The notes under the pieces: model-generated | Databases searched by the model: none | What the model was told of the DNA's origin: nothing | What the model saw: the letters and a program-made list of their open reading frames with translations, nothing else | DNA from: PALSA-1006 sp964532405 | Lineage (GTDB): Bacteria; Pseudomonadota; Gammaproteobacteria; Burkholderiales; Gallionellaceae | Direction: 5' to 3' | NCBI GenBank assembly: GCA_964532405.1 | Contig: CAZHIC010000010.1 | Location: 1 to 64,000, forward strand | Length of the DNA stretch: 64,000 nucleotides | Shown: positions 35,293 to 44,564 of the stretch, one piece after another | How the letters are laid out: each line of letters begins with the position of its first letter | Position numbering within the stretch: the stretch's first letter is position 1 | Made by a program: the position numbers and the translations under genes

Positions 35293-37200
35293 ATGAATTA
35301 CCCAAAAGAATTTGATGTAATTGTGGTGGGAGGCGGTCACGCCGGGACGGAGGCTGCCCTTGCAAGTGCGCGCATGGGTCGGGCCACGTTGCTCGTTACG
35401 CATAATATCGAAACGCTGGGGGTGATGTCGTGCAATCCTTCAATCGGCGGTATCGGTAAAGGGCATCTTGTAAAAGAGCTTGATGCGCTGGGTGGGGCGA
35501 TGGCGGCTGCAACCGATGAGGCGGGAATACAGTTCCGCATCTTGAATTCATCCAAGGGCCCGGCAGTGCGGGCCACGCGGGCGCAGGCGGATCGTGCTTT
35601 GTACAAGCAAGCCATTCGCAGCCGCTTGGAAAATCAGCCCGGTCTCTGGCTATTTCAACAGGCAGTAGAAAAGCTGCTAATGAACGGCGACCGAGTCATC
35701 GGCATTGAAACCCAGCTGGGTCTGCGTTTCATGGCTAAAAGTGTGGTGTTGACGGCGGGCACGTTTCTGTCCGGGCTTGTTCATGTGGGGCTTGCAAATT
35801 ACCCGGCGGGGCGGGCGGGCGATCCCCCGTCCGTCGCGCTGTCGCGCGATCTGCGCGAGTTGGGTTTGCCTGTCGGACGACTGAAGACGGGCACGCCGCC
35901 GCGTATAGACGGACGCAGTATCGATTACTCTGTCATGGTGGAGCAGCCCGGTGACGATCCGGTGCCCGTGTTTTCGTTTATGGGCAGGGCAGAGCAGCAT
36001 CCGCAGCAATTGCCGTGTTGGATCACGCAGACAAATAAACAAACCCACGACATCGTCCGTGGCGGGCTGGATCGTTCCCCGATGTTTACGGGGGTGATCG
36101 AGGGTGTCGGGCCGCGTTATTGTCCCTCTATCGAGGACAAGATCACGCGTTTTGCGGACAAGGATTCGCACCAGATATTTCTGGAGCCGGAGGGTCTGAG
36201 CACCCATGAGGTCTATCCAAACGGTATTTCGACCAGCCTGCCGTTCGATGTGCAGCTGGCACTGGTGCGTTCGATAAAGGGGCTGGAAAATGCTTATATC
36301 ACCCGCCCCGGTTATGCCATTGAATACGACTATTTCGACCCGCGCGGACTAAAGGCTTCGCTGGAAACCAAAGCAATAAAGGGCTTGTTTCTTGCGGGTC
36401 AGGTCAACGGAACAACGGGGTATGAAGAGGCTGCCGCGCAGGGACTGTTGGCGGGATTGAATGCGGCGCGCTATGCTCGAGAGGAAGATTCCTGGCATCC
36501 CCGTCGCGATGAGGCGTATCTGGGCGTGTTGGTGGATGATTTGACCACGCAGGGCGTGCTGGAGCCGTACCGGATGTTCACAAGTCGGGCGGAGTATCGC
36601 TTGCAGTTGCGCGAAGATAACGCCGACATGCGCATGACGGAAATCGGCCGTCGCTTGGGGCTGGTTGACGATGAGCGCTGGATGGCGTTTGAGAGCAAGC
36701 GCGAGAGCGTGGCGCAAGAGCTGGAGCGGTTGAAATCTACCTGGGTGAATCCCAGAATACTGGCAGCCGCAGAGGCGGAGCGGGTTCTCGGAAAGAACAT
36801 TGAGCGCGAATATTCGCTGTACGAATTATTGCGCCGGCCGGATGTCAGTTATGAAAATTTGATGTCTATGGGCGGCACGGGTGCAGGCGTGGGCGACAGC
36901 AAGGTCGCCGAGCAGGTTGAAACACAAGCCAAATATCAGGGATATATAGAGCGCCAGCATGACGAGATCGCGCGACAAATAGAGAATGAAACATTGAAGT
37001 TGCCGATAACCATGGATTATCTGGGGGTGTCCGGCTTGTCAGCGGAAGTGCGACAAAAATTGAATCAACAACGACCGGAAACACTGGGGCAAGCTGCCAG
37101 GATTTCAGGTATAACACCGGCGGCTATTTCTTTGCTGCTGGTACACCTAAAGCGGGGCGGGGCGAGCGCTGCAAGCGCTATAGCCCGCTTGAACCAATGA
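35293..37200 (+). CDS. mnmG: tRNA uridine-5-carboxymethylaminomethyl modification enzyme MnmG
   Basis: A 635-residue FAD-dependent partner of MnmE. The start at ATG 35293 is chosen because the FAD-binding motif VVGGGHAGTEAA follows at residues 10-21 as in the family. Other blocks: SCNPSIGGIGKGHLVKE, LNSSKGPAVRATRAQAD, GLFLAGQVNGTTGYEEAAAQG and the C-terminal ISGITPAAISLLLVHLK. Its stop overlaps the rsmG start by four bases (ATGA). Confidence 0.97.
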   Translation: MNYPKEFDVIVVGGGHAGTEAALASARMGRATLLVTHNIETLGVMSCNPSIGGIGKGHLVKELDALGGAMAAATDEAGIQFRILNSSKGPAVRATRAQADRALYKQAIRSRLENQPGLWLFQQAVEKLLMNGDRVIGIETQLGLRFMAKSVVLTAGTFLSGLVHVGLANYPAGRAGDPPSVALSRDLRELGLPVGRLKTGTPPRIDGRSIDYSVMVEQPGDDPVPVFSFMGRAEQHPQQLPCWITQTNKQTHDIVRGGLDRSPMFTGVIEGVGPRYCPSIEDKITRFADKDSHQIFLEPEGLSTHEVYPNGISTSLPFDVQLALVRSIKGLENAYITRPGYAIEYDYFDPRGLKASLETKAIKGLFLAGQVNGTTGYEEAAAQGLLAGLNAARYAREEDSWHPRRDEAYLGVLVDDLTTQGVLEPYRMFTSRAEYRLQLREDNADMRMTEIGRRLGLVDDERWMAFESKRESVAQELERLKSTWVNPRILAAAEAERVLGKNIEREYSLYELLRRPDVSYENLMSMGGTGAGVGDSKVAEQVETQAKYQGYIERQHDEIARQIENETLKLPITMDYLGVSGLSAEVRQKLNQQRPETLGQAARISGITPAAISLLLVHLKRGGASAASAIARLNQ

Positions 37201-37820
37201 CGTTGGCAGCAGACTTATCGAGCGGCATTGCACAACTGGGTGTAGATGTTGCACCGGAGGAACAACAAAAATTGCTGGATTATCTGGCGCTTTTGCAGAA
37301 ATGGAACAAGGTGTACAACCTGACGGCAATCCGCGAGCCGCAACAAATGGTAAGTAACCACTTGCTCGACAGTCTTGCTGTATTGCCGCATCTGTGGCCA
37401 AAACGCTGGCTGGATGTGGGGTGCGGGGCCGGCTTGCCGGGTATTGTATTGGCGATTGTGCGACCGGAGTGGTTGTTTACATTGCTGGATAGCAATAGCA
37501 AAAAAACCAGTTTTGTCCAACAGGCTTGCATAGAGTTGGGATTGCGCAATGTGGAAGTGCATTGCGGGCGAATCGAGGAATGGCAAGTCGCGGAAAAGTT
37601 TGACGGGATAATTTCCCGTGCATTTGCAGAAACGGCGGAATTTGTAGCTTTAACGCGCCATTTGCTGGCAAAGGACGGGCGTTGGGTCGCAATGAAAGGG
37701 ATGCCGGAGCAAGAATTGACGCGCTTGCCCGAGGGGGTGCGGGTTGAGCAAGTCACTCCTTTGCAAGTTCCAAAACTAGAGGCGGCACGTTGTTTGGTGG
37801 TGTTGAGAGAAAATAAATGA
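37197..37820 (+). CDS. rsmG: 16S rRNA (guanine-527-N7)-methyltransferase
   Basis: A 207-residue SAM-dependent methyltransferase with the family pattern LQKWNKVYNLTAIR, DVGCGAGLPGIVLAI (SAM loop) and LLDSNSKKTSFVQQACIELGL. It overlaps mnmG upstream and parA downstream by four bases each, so mnmG-rsmG-parA are translationally coupled, an order conserved around bacterial origins. Confidence 0.96.
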   Translation: MTLAADLSSGIAQLGVDVAPEEQQKLLDYLALLQKWNKVYNLTAIREPQQMVSNHLLDSLAVLPHLWPKRWLDVGCGAGLPGIVLAIVRPEWLFTLLDSNSKKTSFVQQACIELGLRNVEVHCGRIEEWQVAEKFDGIISRAFAETAEFVALTRHLLAKDGRWVAMKGMPEQELTRLPEGVRVEQVTPLQVPKLEAARCLVVLRENK

Positions 37821-38602
37821 TCAAAATACTTGCGGTTACCAATCAAAAAGGGGGGGTGGGGAAGACCACCACCACGGTGAATCTTGCGGCAAGTCTTGCC
37901 GCCGCAAAACAGAGGGTTTTGTTGATCGACCTAGACCCGCAGGGCAATGCCACTATGGGCAGCGGCATCGACAAGCTGGGGCTTACCGCGACGGTCTACG
38001 ATGTGCTTCTGGGGCAAAAAGTCATCCGTGAGGTACGCGCGCTTGCCGAGAAAGGCAAATATGACGTGTTGCCCGCCAACCGAGAATTGGCGGGGGCGGA
38101 GATCGAGTTGGTCGACCTCGAAAATCGCGAAATGCGCCTGAAGAAAGCACTGGAAGTCGTGCGTGACGACTATGACTATGTGCTTATCGACTGCCCCCCG
38201 TCGCTGAATTTGCTGACGCTGAACGGCTTGTGTGCCGCACAATCGGTCATGATTCCGATGCAGTGCGAATATTATGCGCTGGAGGGATTGAGCGATTTGG
38301 TCAATACCATACGCAAAGTGCGCGCTCACCTTAATCCGGAATTGGAGATCGAGGGTCTGCTGCGCACCATGTTCGATCCGCGCAACACTTTGGCGCAACA
38401 GGTCTCGGATCAGTTGCAGCAACACTTTGGCGAGAAGGTTTATCGCACGGTGATTCCGCGCAATGTGCGTTTGGCGGAAGCGCCCAGTTACGGGCTTCCG
38501 GCGCTCTATCACGACAGTCAATCCAAGGGCACGCTGGCGTATCTGGCGCTGGCAGGGGAGTTGCTCAATAACGCATCGCGAACGACAACAGGTTCAATTT
38601 AA
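37817..38602 (+). CDS. parA: Chromosome-partitioning ATPase ParA
   Basis: A 261-residue Walker-type ATPase. The deviant Walker A is KGGVGKTTTTVNLA (two Lys flanking) with LLIDLDPQGNAT after it and DCPPSLNLLTLN as Walker B. It works with ParB bound at parS to segregate the chromosome. It is coupled to rsmG and 9 bases before parB, and two parS sites lie within the same window. Confidence 0.96.
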   Translation: MIKILAVTNQKGGVGKTTTTVNLAASLAAAKQRVLLIDLDPQGNATMGSGIDKLGLTATVYDVLLGQKVIREVRALAEKGKYDVLPANRELAGAEIELVDLENREMRLKKALEVVRDDYDYVLIDCPPSLNLLTLNGLCAAQSVMIPMQCEYYALEGLSDLVNTIRKVRAHLNPELEIEGLLRTMFDPRNTLAQQVSDQLQQHFGEKVYRTVIPRNVRLAEAPSYGLPALYHDSQSKGTLAYLALAGELLNNASRTTTGSI

Positions 38603-38611
38603 GGAAGAATC

Positions 38612-39454
38612 ATGGCAAAACCAAATAAAGGTCTCGGGCGCGGTCTGGACGCACTGTTAGCGGGAAGCAAAGATCAAGGTGCTGACGCCCTGCGCGAGTT
38701 GAAAATCGATCAGCTCCAGCCGGGAAAATATCAGCCCCGCAGCCGCATGGATGAAGAGTCGCTAAAGGAGCTAGCCGCTTCGATAAGAGCCCAAGGGATC
38801 ATGCAACCCATTCTGGCGCGCGAGTTGGTGAACGGCGGCTATGAGATTATTGCGGGTGAACGTCGTTGGCGCGCTGCGCAATTGGCCGGATTGACCCAAG
38901 TGCCTGTTTTGGTGCGCAAAGTGCCGGATAATGCCGCACTCGCAATGGCGCTGATCGAGAATATTCAGCGGGAAGACCTCAATCCGCTGGAAGAGGCCAT
39001 CGGTATTCAGCGCCTGATCGACGAATTCCAAATGACGCATCAAACGGCAGCGGATGCGGTGGGTCGTTCGCGCAGCGCGGCAAGCAATTTATTGCGCCTA
39101 TTAAAGCTGCCGGAATTGGTGCAGAACATGCTGATGGACAATAAACTCGACATGGGTCATGCGCGGGCTTTGCTTCCTTTGGATGCCGCGCAATTGGTGG
39201 CATCGGCAAATAAAATAGTGGCAGACGGCCTTTCGGTAAGAGAGGCAGAAAAGCTCGTGCAGGCGTTGCTGAACCCGCAACCCAAATCGAAAAAAACAGC
39301 CCCGGATCGGGATGTCTTGAACTTACAGGAAGAATTATCCCAGTGCATCGGCACTGCAGTGCATATCAAAGCGGGGAAAAAGGGCGCCGGGAAATTGATT
39401 ATTGAATATTCAAGCAACGATCATCTTGACGAGCTGATTACTCGTTTGAAATAA
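38612..39454 (+). CDS. parB: Chromosome-partitioning protein ParB
   Basis: A 280-residue parS-binding CTPase. The opening KGLGRGLDALLAG is typical of chromosomal ParB. The CTP-binding box is GERRWRAAQLAG, with PRSRMDEESLKELAASI before it, and the helix-turn-helix is MTHQTAADAVGRSRSAASNL. The C-terminal dimerisation segment ends LDELITRLK. Its targets are presumably the parS palindromes at 28710 and 35203. Confidence 0.96.
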   Translation: MAKPNKGLGRGLDALLAGSKDQGADALRELKIDQLQPGKYQPRSRMDEESLKELAASIRAQGIMQPILARELVNGGYEIIAGERRWRAAQLAGLTQVPVLVRKVPDNAALAMALIENIQREDLNPLEEAIGIQRLIDEFQMTHQTAADAVGRSRSAASNLLRLLKLPELVQNMLMDNKLDMGHARALLPLDAAQLVASANKIVADGLSVREAEKLVQALLNPQPKSKKTAPDRDVLNLQEELSQCIGTAVHIKAGKKGAGKLIIEYSSNDHLDELITRLK

Positions 39455-39459
39455 ATCGT

Positions 39460-39489
39460 TGACGTGAATAAGTGAGCTTGAGTAGAATG
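39460..39489 (+). promoter_or_regulatory. Possible promoter of the atp operon
   Basis: TTGACG (39460-39465) and TAGAAT (39484-39489) separated by 18 bases. It overlaps the 5' end of the atpI frame, so either it is not used or atpI translation begins further downstream than annotated. Confidence 0.4.
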
Positions 39490-39861
39490 CGCGACTTCAA
39501 AGGTTTGGGTATTGCGAACGCGGTTGGCCGAATAATTTTGGTGCAAGTGCTGGTGACCGTGGCAATAACGTTATTATTGCTGGTTGTTCAGAATGTGGCG
39601 GTCGCAGCGTCAGCCTTTGCAGGGGGGGCAGTTGGTTTTTTGACCAGCTTGGTATACGCAAAAAAAATGTTCACGCCGCAAGGTGTCGAAGTAAAAAAAA
39701 TATTAAGAGCGCAGTACAGCGCCGAAGCGTACAAGTTGGCTTTCACCATTCTGTTGTTCTCCTTCATTTTTACGCAGTTTAAAGAAGTGCACGCGTTGCC
39801 GCTGTTTGCAACATACATTGCAACTTTGACGGTTTATTGGGCAGCATTAATTTTTGTGTGA
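39472..39861 (+). CDS. atpI: ATP synthase protein I
   Basis: A membrane protein of up to 129 residues with four hydrophobic helices (ILVQVLVTVAITLLLLVVQ, AASAFAGGAVGFLTSLVY, YKLAFTILLFSFIFT, YIATLTVYWAALIFV), typical of AtpI, which is thought to help c-ring assembly or ion supply. The start is uncertain: GTG 39472 and ATG 39487 are in frame, and a possible promoter overlaps both. Its place at the head of the atp operon, 6 bases before atpB, supports the assignment. Confidence 0.85.
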   Translation: MSLSRMRDFKGLGIANAVGRIILVQVLVTVAITLLLLVVQNVAVAASAFAGGAVGFLTSLVYAKKMFTPQGVEVKKILRAQYSAEAYKLAFTILLFSFIFTQFKEVHALPLFATYIATLTVYWAALIFV

Positions 39862-39867
39862 AACTTT

Positions 39868-40641
39868 ATGAGCATTGAAGGCTTGACGACTACCGAATAT
39901 ATTCAGCACCACTTGACCAACCTTCAAGTGGGGGAAGGTTTCTGGTCATTGCATTTGGACACCATCTTTGTTTCATTGGCGATAGGCTTAATAGTCTTTG
40001 GCACGATGTGGATGGCAACGCGCAACGCGACAGCGGGCGTTCCAGGGCGGCTGCAAAATTTCATCGAAATGGTTGTGGGCATGGTAGATGCCCAAGTCAA
40101 AGATACGTTTCATGGTAAAAACGATCTGATTGCACCCTTGGCGCTGACCATATTCGTGTGGATTTTTGCCATGAATGCGATGGATGTCCTTCCTGTCGAC
40201 TTATTACCGTTGGTGGCGAGTTGGGTGGGGTTAAGTCATCTGAAAATTGTTCCCTCTACAGACTTAAACGCGACCTTCGCGATGTCGCTCTCGGTATTTT
40301 TCCTGATCTATTTTTACAGTTTCAAGGTAAAAGGCTTTGTTGGCTTTAGCAAAGAAATCCTTTTTTCACCCTTCGGCAAATTCCCCTTATTGATCCCGGT
40401 AAACATTTTGTTCCGCATCGTTGAGGATATTGCCAAGCCTATCTCGTTGGCCTTGCGTTTGTTCGGCAACATGTACGCAGGTGAAATGGTGTTTATTCTG
40501 ATCGCCCTGTTGCCGTGGTATCTGCAATGGATGTTGGGTGCACCGTGGGCAATATTCCACTTGCTGATTATCACGTTGCAAGCTTTCGTGTTCATGATGT
40601 TGACGATTGTATATCTCAGCATGGCGCACGAAAGTCACTAA
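39868..40641 (+). CDS. atpB: ATP synthase F0 subunit a
   Basis: A 257-residue membrane subunit that, with the c ring, forms the proton path. The key conserved arginine lies in ISLALRLFGNMYAGE. Several hydrophobic helices are evident, and LQAFVFMMLTIVYLSMAHE closes the protein as in the family. Between atpI and atpE in the standard operon order. Confidence 0.97.
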   Translation: MSIEGLTTTEYIQHHLTNLQVGEGFWSLHLDTIFVSLAIGLIVFGTMWMATRNATAGVPGRLQNFIEMVVGMVDAQVKDTFHGKNDLIAPLALTIFVWIFAMNAMDVLPVDLLPLVASWVGLSHLKIVPSTDLNATFAMSLSVFFLIYFYSFKVKGFVGFSKEILFSPFGKFPLLIPVNILFRIVEDIAKPISLALRLFGNMYAGEMVFILIALLPWYLQWMLGAPWAIFHLLIITLQAFVFMMLTIVYLSMAHESH

Positions 40642-40682
40642 AGTTTCGCTTTATTAATTAACTAAACCTCTAAGGAGAAAAC

Positions 40683-40946
40683 ATGGAACTAGCACTATTG
40701 TTGGGTAATGTATCGATTGCTGTGGCAATACTGATCGGTATGGGCGCATTGGGAACCGCTATCGGTTTTGGTCTGTTGGGTGGTCGCTTTTTGGAAGGCG
40801 CAGCGCGTCAACCAGAAATGATCCCTACTCTGCAAGTGAAGATGTTCATTGTGGCTGGTCTGTTGGATGCGGTAACCATGATTGGTGTGGGTATCGCGTT
40901 GTACATGCTGTTCGCTAACCCGTTCATCGCGATTGTTAAGGGCTAA
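40683..40946 (+). CDS. atpE: ATP synthase F0 subunit c
   Basis: An 87-residue hairpin subunit of the rotor ring. The polar loop is ARQPEM at 41-46 and the ion-binding carboxylate is Asp62 in VAGLLDAVTMIG. The residues required for sodium binding in known Na-type rings are not evident, so proton coupling is expected. AAGGAGA lies upstream of ATG 40683. Confidence 0.97.
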   Translation: MELALLLGNVSIAVAILIGMGALGTAIGFGLLGGRFLEGAARQPEMIPTLQVKMFIVAGLLDAVTMIGVGIALYMLFANPFIAIVKG

Positions 40947-40979
40947 TTCGTCCATCGTTATTGACTGAAAGGGGCTGTC

Positions 40980-41450
40980 TTGAATATCAACGCAACCTTG
41001 CTAGGACAGGCAATTACATTTGCCATCCTTATCTGGTTCACCATGAAGTTTGTGTGGCCGCCTTTGCTGCAAGCAATGGAAGAGCGCGCTAAAACCATCG
41101 CTGATGGTTTGGCCGCTGCTGAACGTGGCAAGCATGATCTTGAATTAGCGGCAAAACGCTCGGCTGAAATAATCCACCAAGCCAAAGAAAAGGCCGGGGA
41201 AATTATTGTGTCTGGTGAAAAACGCGCAAGCGAAATTATCGAAGAAGCCAAGGCGAATGCCAAAGCGGAAGGCGATCGTATTCTTGCCGGAGCCAAAGCA
41301 GAAATAGATCAAGAAGTATTTCGAGCAAAAGAACAACTGCGCACACAAGTTTCAGCCGTGGCATTGGCGGGTGCGGGCAAAATTCTGGGTCGTGAAATTG
41401 ATGCCAAGGCACATAACGACCTGCTCGACAAACTTGTTGCGGAATTCTAA
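40980..41450 (+). CDS. atpF: ATP synthase F0 subunit b
   Basis: A 156-residue stator subunit with one N-terminal membrane helix (LLGQAITFAILIWFTMKFVW) and a long charged helix (AAERGKHDLELAAKRSAE, EAKANAKAEGDR) that dimerises and reaches F1. The start is TTG 40980, preceded by AAAGGGG; no ATG fits the family's N-terminus MNINATL. Standard position between atpE and atpH. Confidence 0.96.
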   Translation: MNINATLLGQAITFAILIWFTMKFVWPPLLQAMEERAKTIADGLAAAERGKHDLELAAKRSAEIIHQAKEKAGEIIVSGEKRASEIIEEAKANAKAEGDRILAGAKAEIDQEVFRAKEQLRTQVSAVALAGAGKILGREIDAKAHNDLLDKLVAEF

Positions 41451-41455
41451 ACGCT

Positions 41456-41989
41456 ATGTCTCAAGCCATTACAGCCGCACGTCCTTATGCTCAAGCCGCT
41501 TTTGAGGAAGCTCAGAAATTGGGCGAACTAAAAAGTTGGTCGGAAATGCTGAATGCTACTGCTGCTGCGGTAGAGAATGCCGACCTGCAAGCGGTTATCC
41601 GTAATCCAAAGATGGACAAGGCTCGGTTGGCAGATTTGATGCTGGCTTTGTCTGGGGGAAAGTTTAGCCAGATAGCGCAGAATTTTATCAAGCTGCTGGT
41701 AGAAAACAGCCGTCTGTTGGTTTTGCCGGAAATCTACGCGCTGTTCGAAACGCTGCGCGCAGAAGCAGAGAAGAGCATAGATGTTGTCGTGACCTCTGCT
41801 TACGATTTGAGCGATGCTCAAAAGCAAAAGGTTGCTGCGGCGCTTAAAGTCAAAATGGGGCGTGAAATAAAACTCAGCTGCGAAACAAATCGCGAATTGC
41901 TGGGTGGCATTGTTATACGCGCTGGGGACAAAGTAATAGACGGCTCGGCGCGCACGCGTTTATCAGAGCTGGCTGTCGCTTTGGCCTAA
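41456..41989 (+). CDS. atpH: ATP synthase F1 subunit delta
   Basis: A 177-residue peripheral-stalk subunit. The opening TAARPYAQAAFEEA and the C-terminal block LLGGIVIRAGDKVIDGSART are characteristic. It follows atpF by 5 bases and precedes atpA by 31. Confidence 0.96.
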   Translation: MSQAITAARPYAQAAFEEAQKLGELKSWSEMLNATAAAVENADLQAVIRNPKMDKARLADLMLALSGGKFSQIAQNFIKLLVENSRLLVLPEIYALFETLRAEAEKSIDVVVTSAYDLSDAQKQKVAAALKVKMGREIKLSCETNRELLGGIVIRAGDKVIDGSARTRLSELAVALA

Positions 41990-42020
41990 TCACCGATTTA
42001 TCGAAATAAGGAAAAGTCAG

Positions 42021-43562
42021 ATGAAGCTCAACCCTTCTGAAATTAGCAACTTGATTCGTAGCCGCATTGAAAACTTTGAGGCTTTGACTGAAGCGCGTAC
42101 TGAAGGTACCGTGGTCAGTGTAACCGACGGTATTGTTCGCGTTCACGGTTTGTCGGATGTGATGCAGGGCGAAATGTTGGAATTCCCGGGCAACACCTTC
42201 GGTTTGGCGCTGAACTTGGAGCGTGACTCTGTGGGTGCTGTTGTTCTTGGTGAATATGAACATATTTCCGAAGGCGACACCGTTAAATGTACAGGCAAAA
42301 TTCTGGAAGTGCCAGTAGGTCCGGAGTTGCGTGGCCGTGTAGTGAACGCGTTGGGTCAGCCTATCGATGGCAAAGGCCCGATCAATGCCAAGATGACCGA
42401 CAAGGTTGAAAAAGTCGCTCCTGGCGTTATTCAACGTAAGTCTGTGGATCAGCCGGTGCAAACTGGCCTCAAGTCTGTGGACTCGATGGTTCCAATCGGT
42501 CGCGGCCAACGCGAATTGATCATCGGTGACCGTCAAACAGGTAAAACTGCAGTAGCAGTTGATGCCATCATCAACCAAAAAGGTCAGGGCATGACCTGCG
42601 TTTATGTGGCGATTGGTCAAAAGGCCTCTACCGTTGCTAACGTGGTGCGCAAATTGGAAGAGCACGGCGCGATGGGTTACACCATCGTGGTGGTTGCCAC
42701 AGCATCCGATTCCGCAGCGATGCAATTCCTGGCGCCTTATGCCGGTTGCACCATGGGCGAATACTTCCGTGATCGCGGTGAAGATGCGCTGATTGTGTAT
42801 GACGACTTGACCAAGCAAGCTTGGGCATATCGTCAAATCTCCTTGCTGCTGCGCCGTCCTCCCGGTCGTGAAGCTTACCCCGGCGACGTGTTCTATTTGC
42901 ACTCGCGTTTGCTGGAGCGCGCATCCCGCGTGAATGCCGATTACGTCGAGGCTTTTACCAAGGGCGAAGTCAAAGGTAAAACAGGATCGTTGACGGCTCT
43001 GCCGATTATTGAAACAGCTGCTGGTGACGTTTCTGCATTCGTCCCAACCAACGTGATTTCGATTACCGACGGTCAGATCTTCTTGGAAACCGACTTGTTC
43101 AACGCCGGTGTGCGTCCAGCTATCAACGCGGGTATTTCGGTATCCCGCGTGGGCGGCGCTGCTCAAACCAAGGTCATTAAGAAGTTGGGTGGCGGTGTGC
43201 GTTTGGCATTGGCGCAATATCGCGAGTTGGCAGCGTTTGCGCAGTTTGCGTCCGACTTGGATGAGGCGACTCGCAAGCAGTTGGAGCGTGGTCGTTTGGT
43301 CACCGAATTGATGAAGCAATTGCAATATGCTCCATTGTCTATCGCTGAAATGGCGGTAACGCTGTTCTCGGTAAACAAGGGTTACTTTGACGACGTTGAA
43401 GTTAAAAAGGCGTTGGCATTTGAATCTGCGGTGCATGCGTACCTCAAGTCCAAGCACAAGGATTTGATGGAAGCGATCAATACCACCAAAGACTTGAGTG
43501 CTGACAACGAGAAGCTTTTGGCGTCTGCGATTGAAACCTTCAAGTCCACTGCAGTTTATTGA
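42021..43562 (+). CDS. atpA: ATP synthase F1 subunit alpha
   Basis: A 513-residue noncatalytic nucleotide-binding subunit. The P-loop is GDRQTGKTAVA; other family marks are LNPSEISNLIR at the start, YRQISLLLRRPPGREAYPGDVFYLHSR region split over the arginine-finger domain, and GGGVRLALAQYRELAAF. Length and order are standard. A long open frame on the opposite strand is only a codon-usage shadow. Confidence 0.97.
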   Translation: MKLNPSEISNLIRSRIENFEALTEARTEGTVVSVTDGIVRVHGLSDVMQGEMLEFPGNTFGLALNLERDSVGAVVLGEYEHISEGDTVKCTGKILEVPVGPELRGRVVNALGQPIDGKGPINAKMTDKVEKVAPGVIQRKSVDQPVQTGLKSVDSMVPIGRGQRELIIGDRQTGKTAVAVDAIINQKGQGMTCVYVAIGQKASTVANVVRKLEEHGAMGYTIVVVATASDSAAMQFLAPYAGCTMGEYFRDRGEDALIVYDDLTKQAWAYRQISLLLRRPPGREAYPGDVFYLHSRLLERASRVNADYVEAFTKGEVKGKTGSLTALPIIETAAGDVSAFVPTNVISITDGQIFLETDLFNAGVRPAINAGISVSRVGGAAQTKVIKKLGGGVRLALAQYRELAAFAQFASDLDEATRKQLERGRLVTELMKQLQYAPLSIAEMAVTLFSVNKGYFDDVEVKKALAFESAVHAYLKSKHKDLMEAINTTKDLSADNEKLLASAIETFKSTAVY

Positions 43563-43637
43563 TAAAACAACTAGCCATCCCACTAAGCAAGCCAAAATCG
43601 GTTGCCGAGTGGTGGGTTATAAGCGAGAGTCTAAATC

Positions 43638-44507
43638 ATGGCTGGTAGCAAAGAGATACGCACCAAGATCAAGAGCGTAGAAAATACGCGCAAGATCACG
43701 CGTGCCATGGAAATGGTGGCGGCGGCGAAGATGCGCAGGGCGCAAGAGCGTATGCGCGCTGCCCGTCCTTATGCCGAGAAGATTCGCCAAGTAGCGGCTC
43801 ATTTGGCACATGCCAACCCGGAATATAAGCATCCATACTTGGCTAAGCGTGAGCAGGTAAAAAATGTCGGTATTATCGTCATCACTTCCGACAAAGGCCT
43901 GTGTGGTGGTTTAAATACCAACGTACTGCGTCTGGTTACAAGTCGCATGAAGGAATGGAGCAATGCCGGAACGGGCATTCGTGTCAGTCCGATCGGCAAC
44001 AAAGGCTTTAGCTTTATGGGCCGCATCGGTGCCCAGATTCAGTCCCATCTGACCGGTTTGGGCGATACGCCGCACGTTGAAGATTTGATCGGTGCAGTCA
44101 AGGCCATGTTGGATGCCTACGTGGCCGGCGAAGTCGATGCGATCTACATTTCGTACAACCATTTTGTGAACACCATGAAACAGGAGCCGACATTCGAGCA
44201 ACTGTTGCCGTTGACCGGCGAAGCCCTGCAAGCAGATCACGAAGGTCAGTGGGACTATATCTATGAGCCGGATGCGAAGCTGGTGGTGGATGAGTTGCTG
44301 TTGCGCTATGTTGAGTCGTTGGTGTATTCGGCGGTAACGGAGAATCAAGCGTCCGAGCAGAGTTCGCGCATGGTGGCCATGAAGGCGGCGTCTGATAATG
44401 CGAAAACGGTTATCGGCGAGCTAAAGCTGGTTTACAACAAAGCCCGTCAAGCCGCGATCACCAAGGAAATATCGGAAATCGTGGGTGGAGCAGCTGCGGT
44501 TAATTAA
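43638..44507 (+). CDS. atpG: ATP synthase F1 subunit gamma
   Basis: A 289-residue central-stalk subunit that turns inside the alpha/beta ring. The N-terminal helix MAGSKEIRTKIKSVENTRKI and VAAAKMRRAQ, the SDKGLCGGLN block and the C-terminal KAASDNAKTVIGELKL, then YNKARQAAITKEISEIV, are all conserved. Between atpA and atpD. Confidence 0.97.
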   Translation: MAGSKEIRTKIKSVENTRKITRAMEMVAAAKMRRAQERMRAARPYAEKIRQVAAHLAHANPEYKHPYLAKREQVKNVGIIVITSDKGLCGGLNTNVLRLVTSRMKEWSNAGTGIRVSPIGNKGFSFMGRIGAQIQSHLTGLGDTPHVEDLIGAVKAMLDAYVAGEVDAIYISYNHFVNTMKQEPTFEQLLPLTGEALQADHEGQWDYIYEPDAKLVVDELLLRYVESLVYSAVTENQASEQSSRMVAMKAASDNAKTVIGELKLVYNKARQAAITKEISEIVGGAAAVN

Positions 44508-44564
44508 AGCGCCGGCTGATTTGGCGGCTATGTACAGAATTAATATAAAGTGGGGAATCTTAAA

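Noticed and set aside
41913..43595. 560-residue open frame antisense to atpA
   Set aside because: Codon-usage shadow of a strongly conserved gene; no ribosome-binding site and composition rich in His, Arg and Gln typical of antisense frames.
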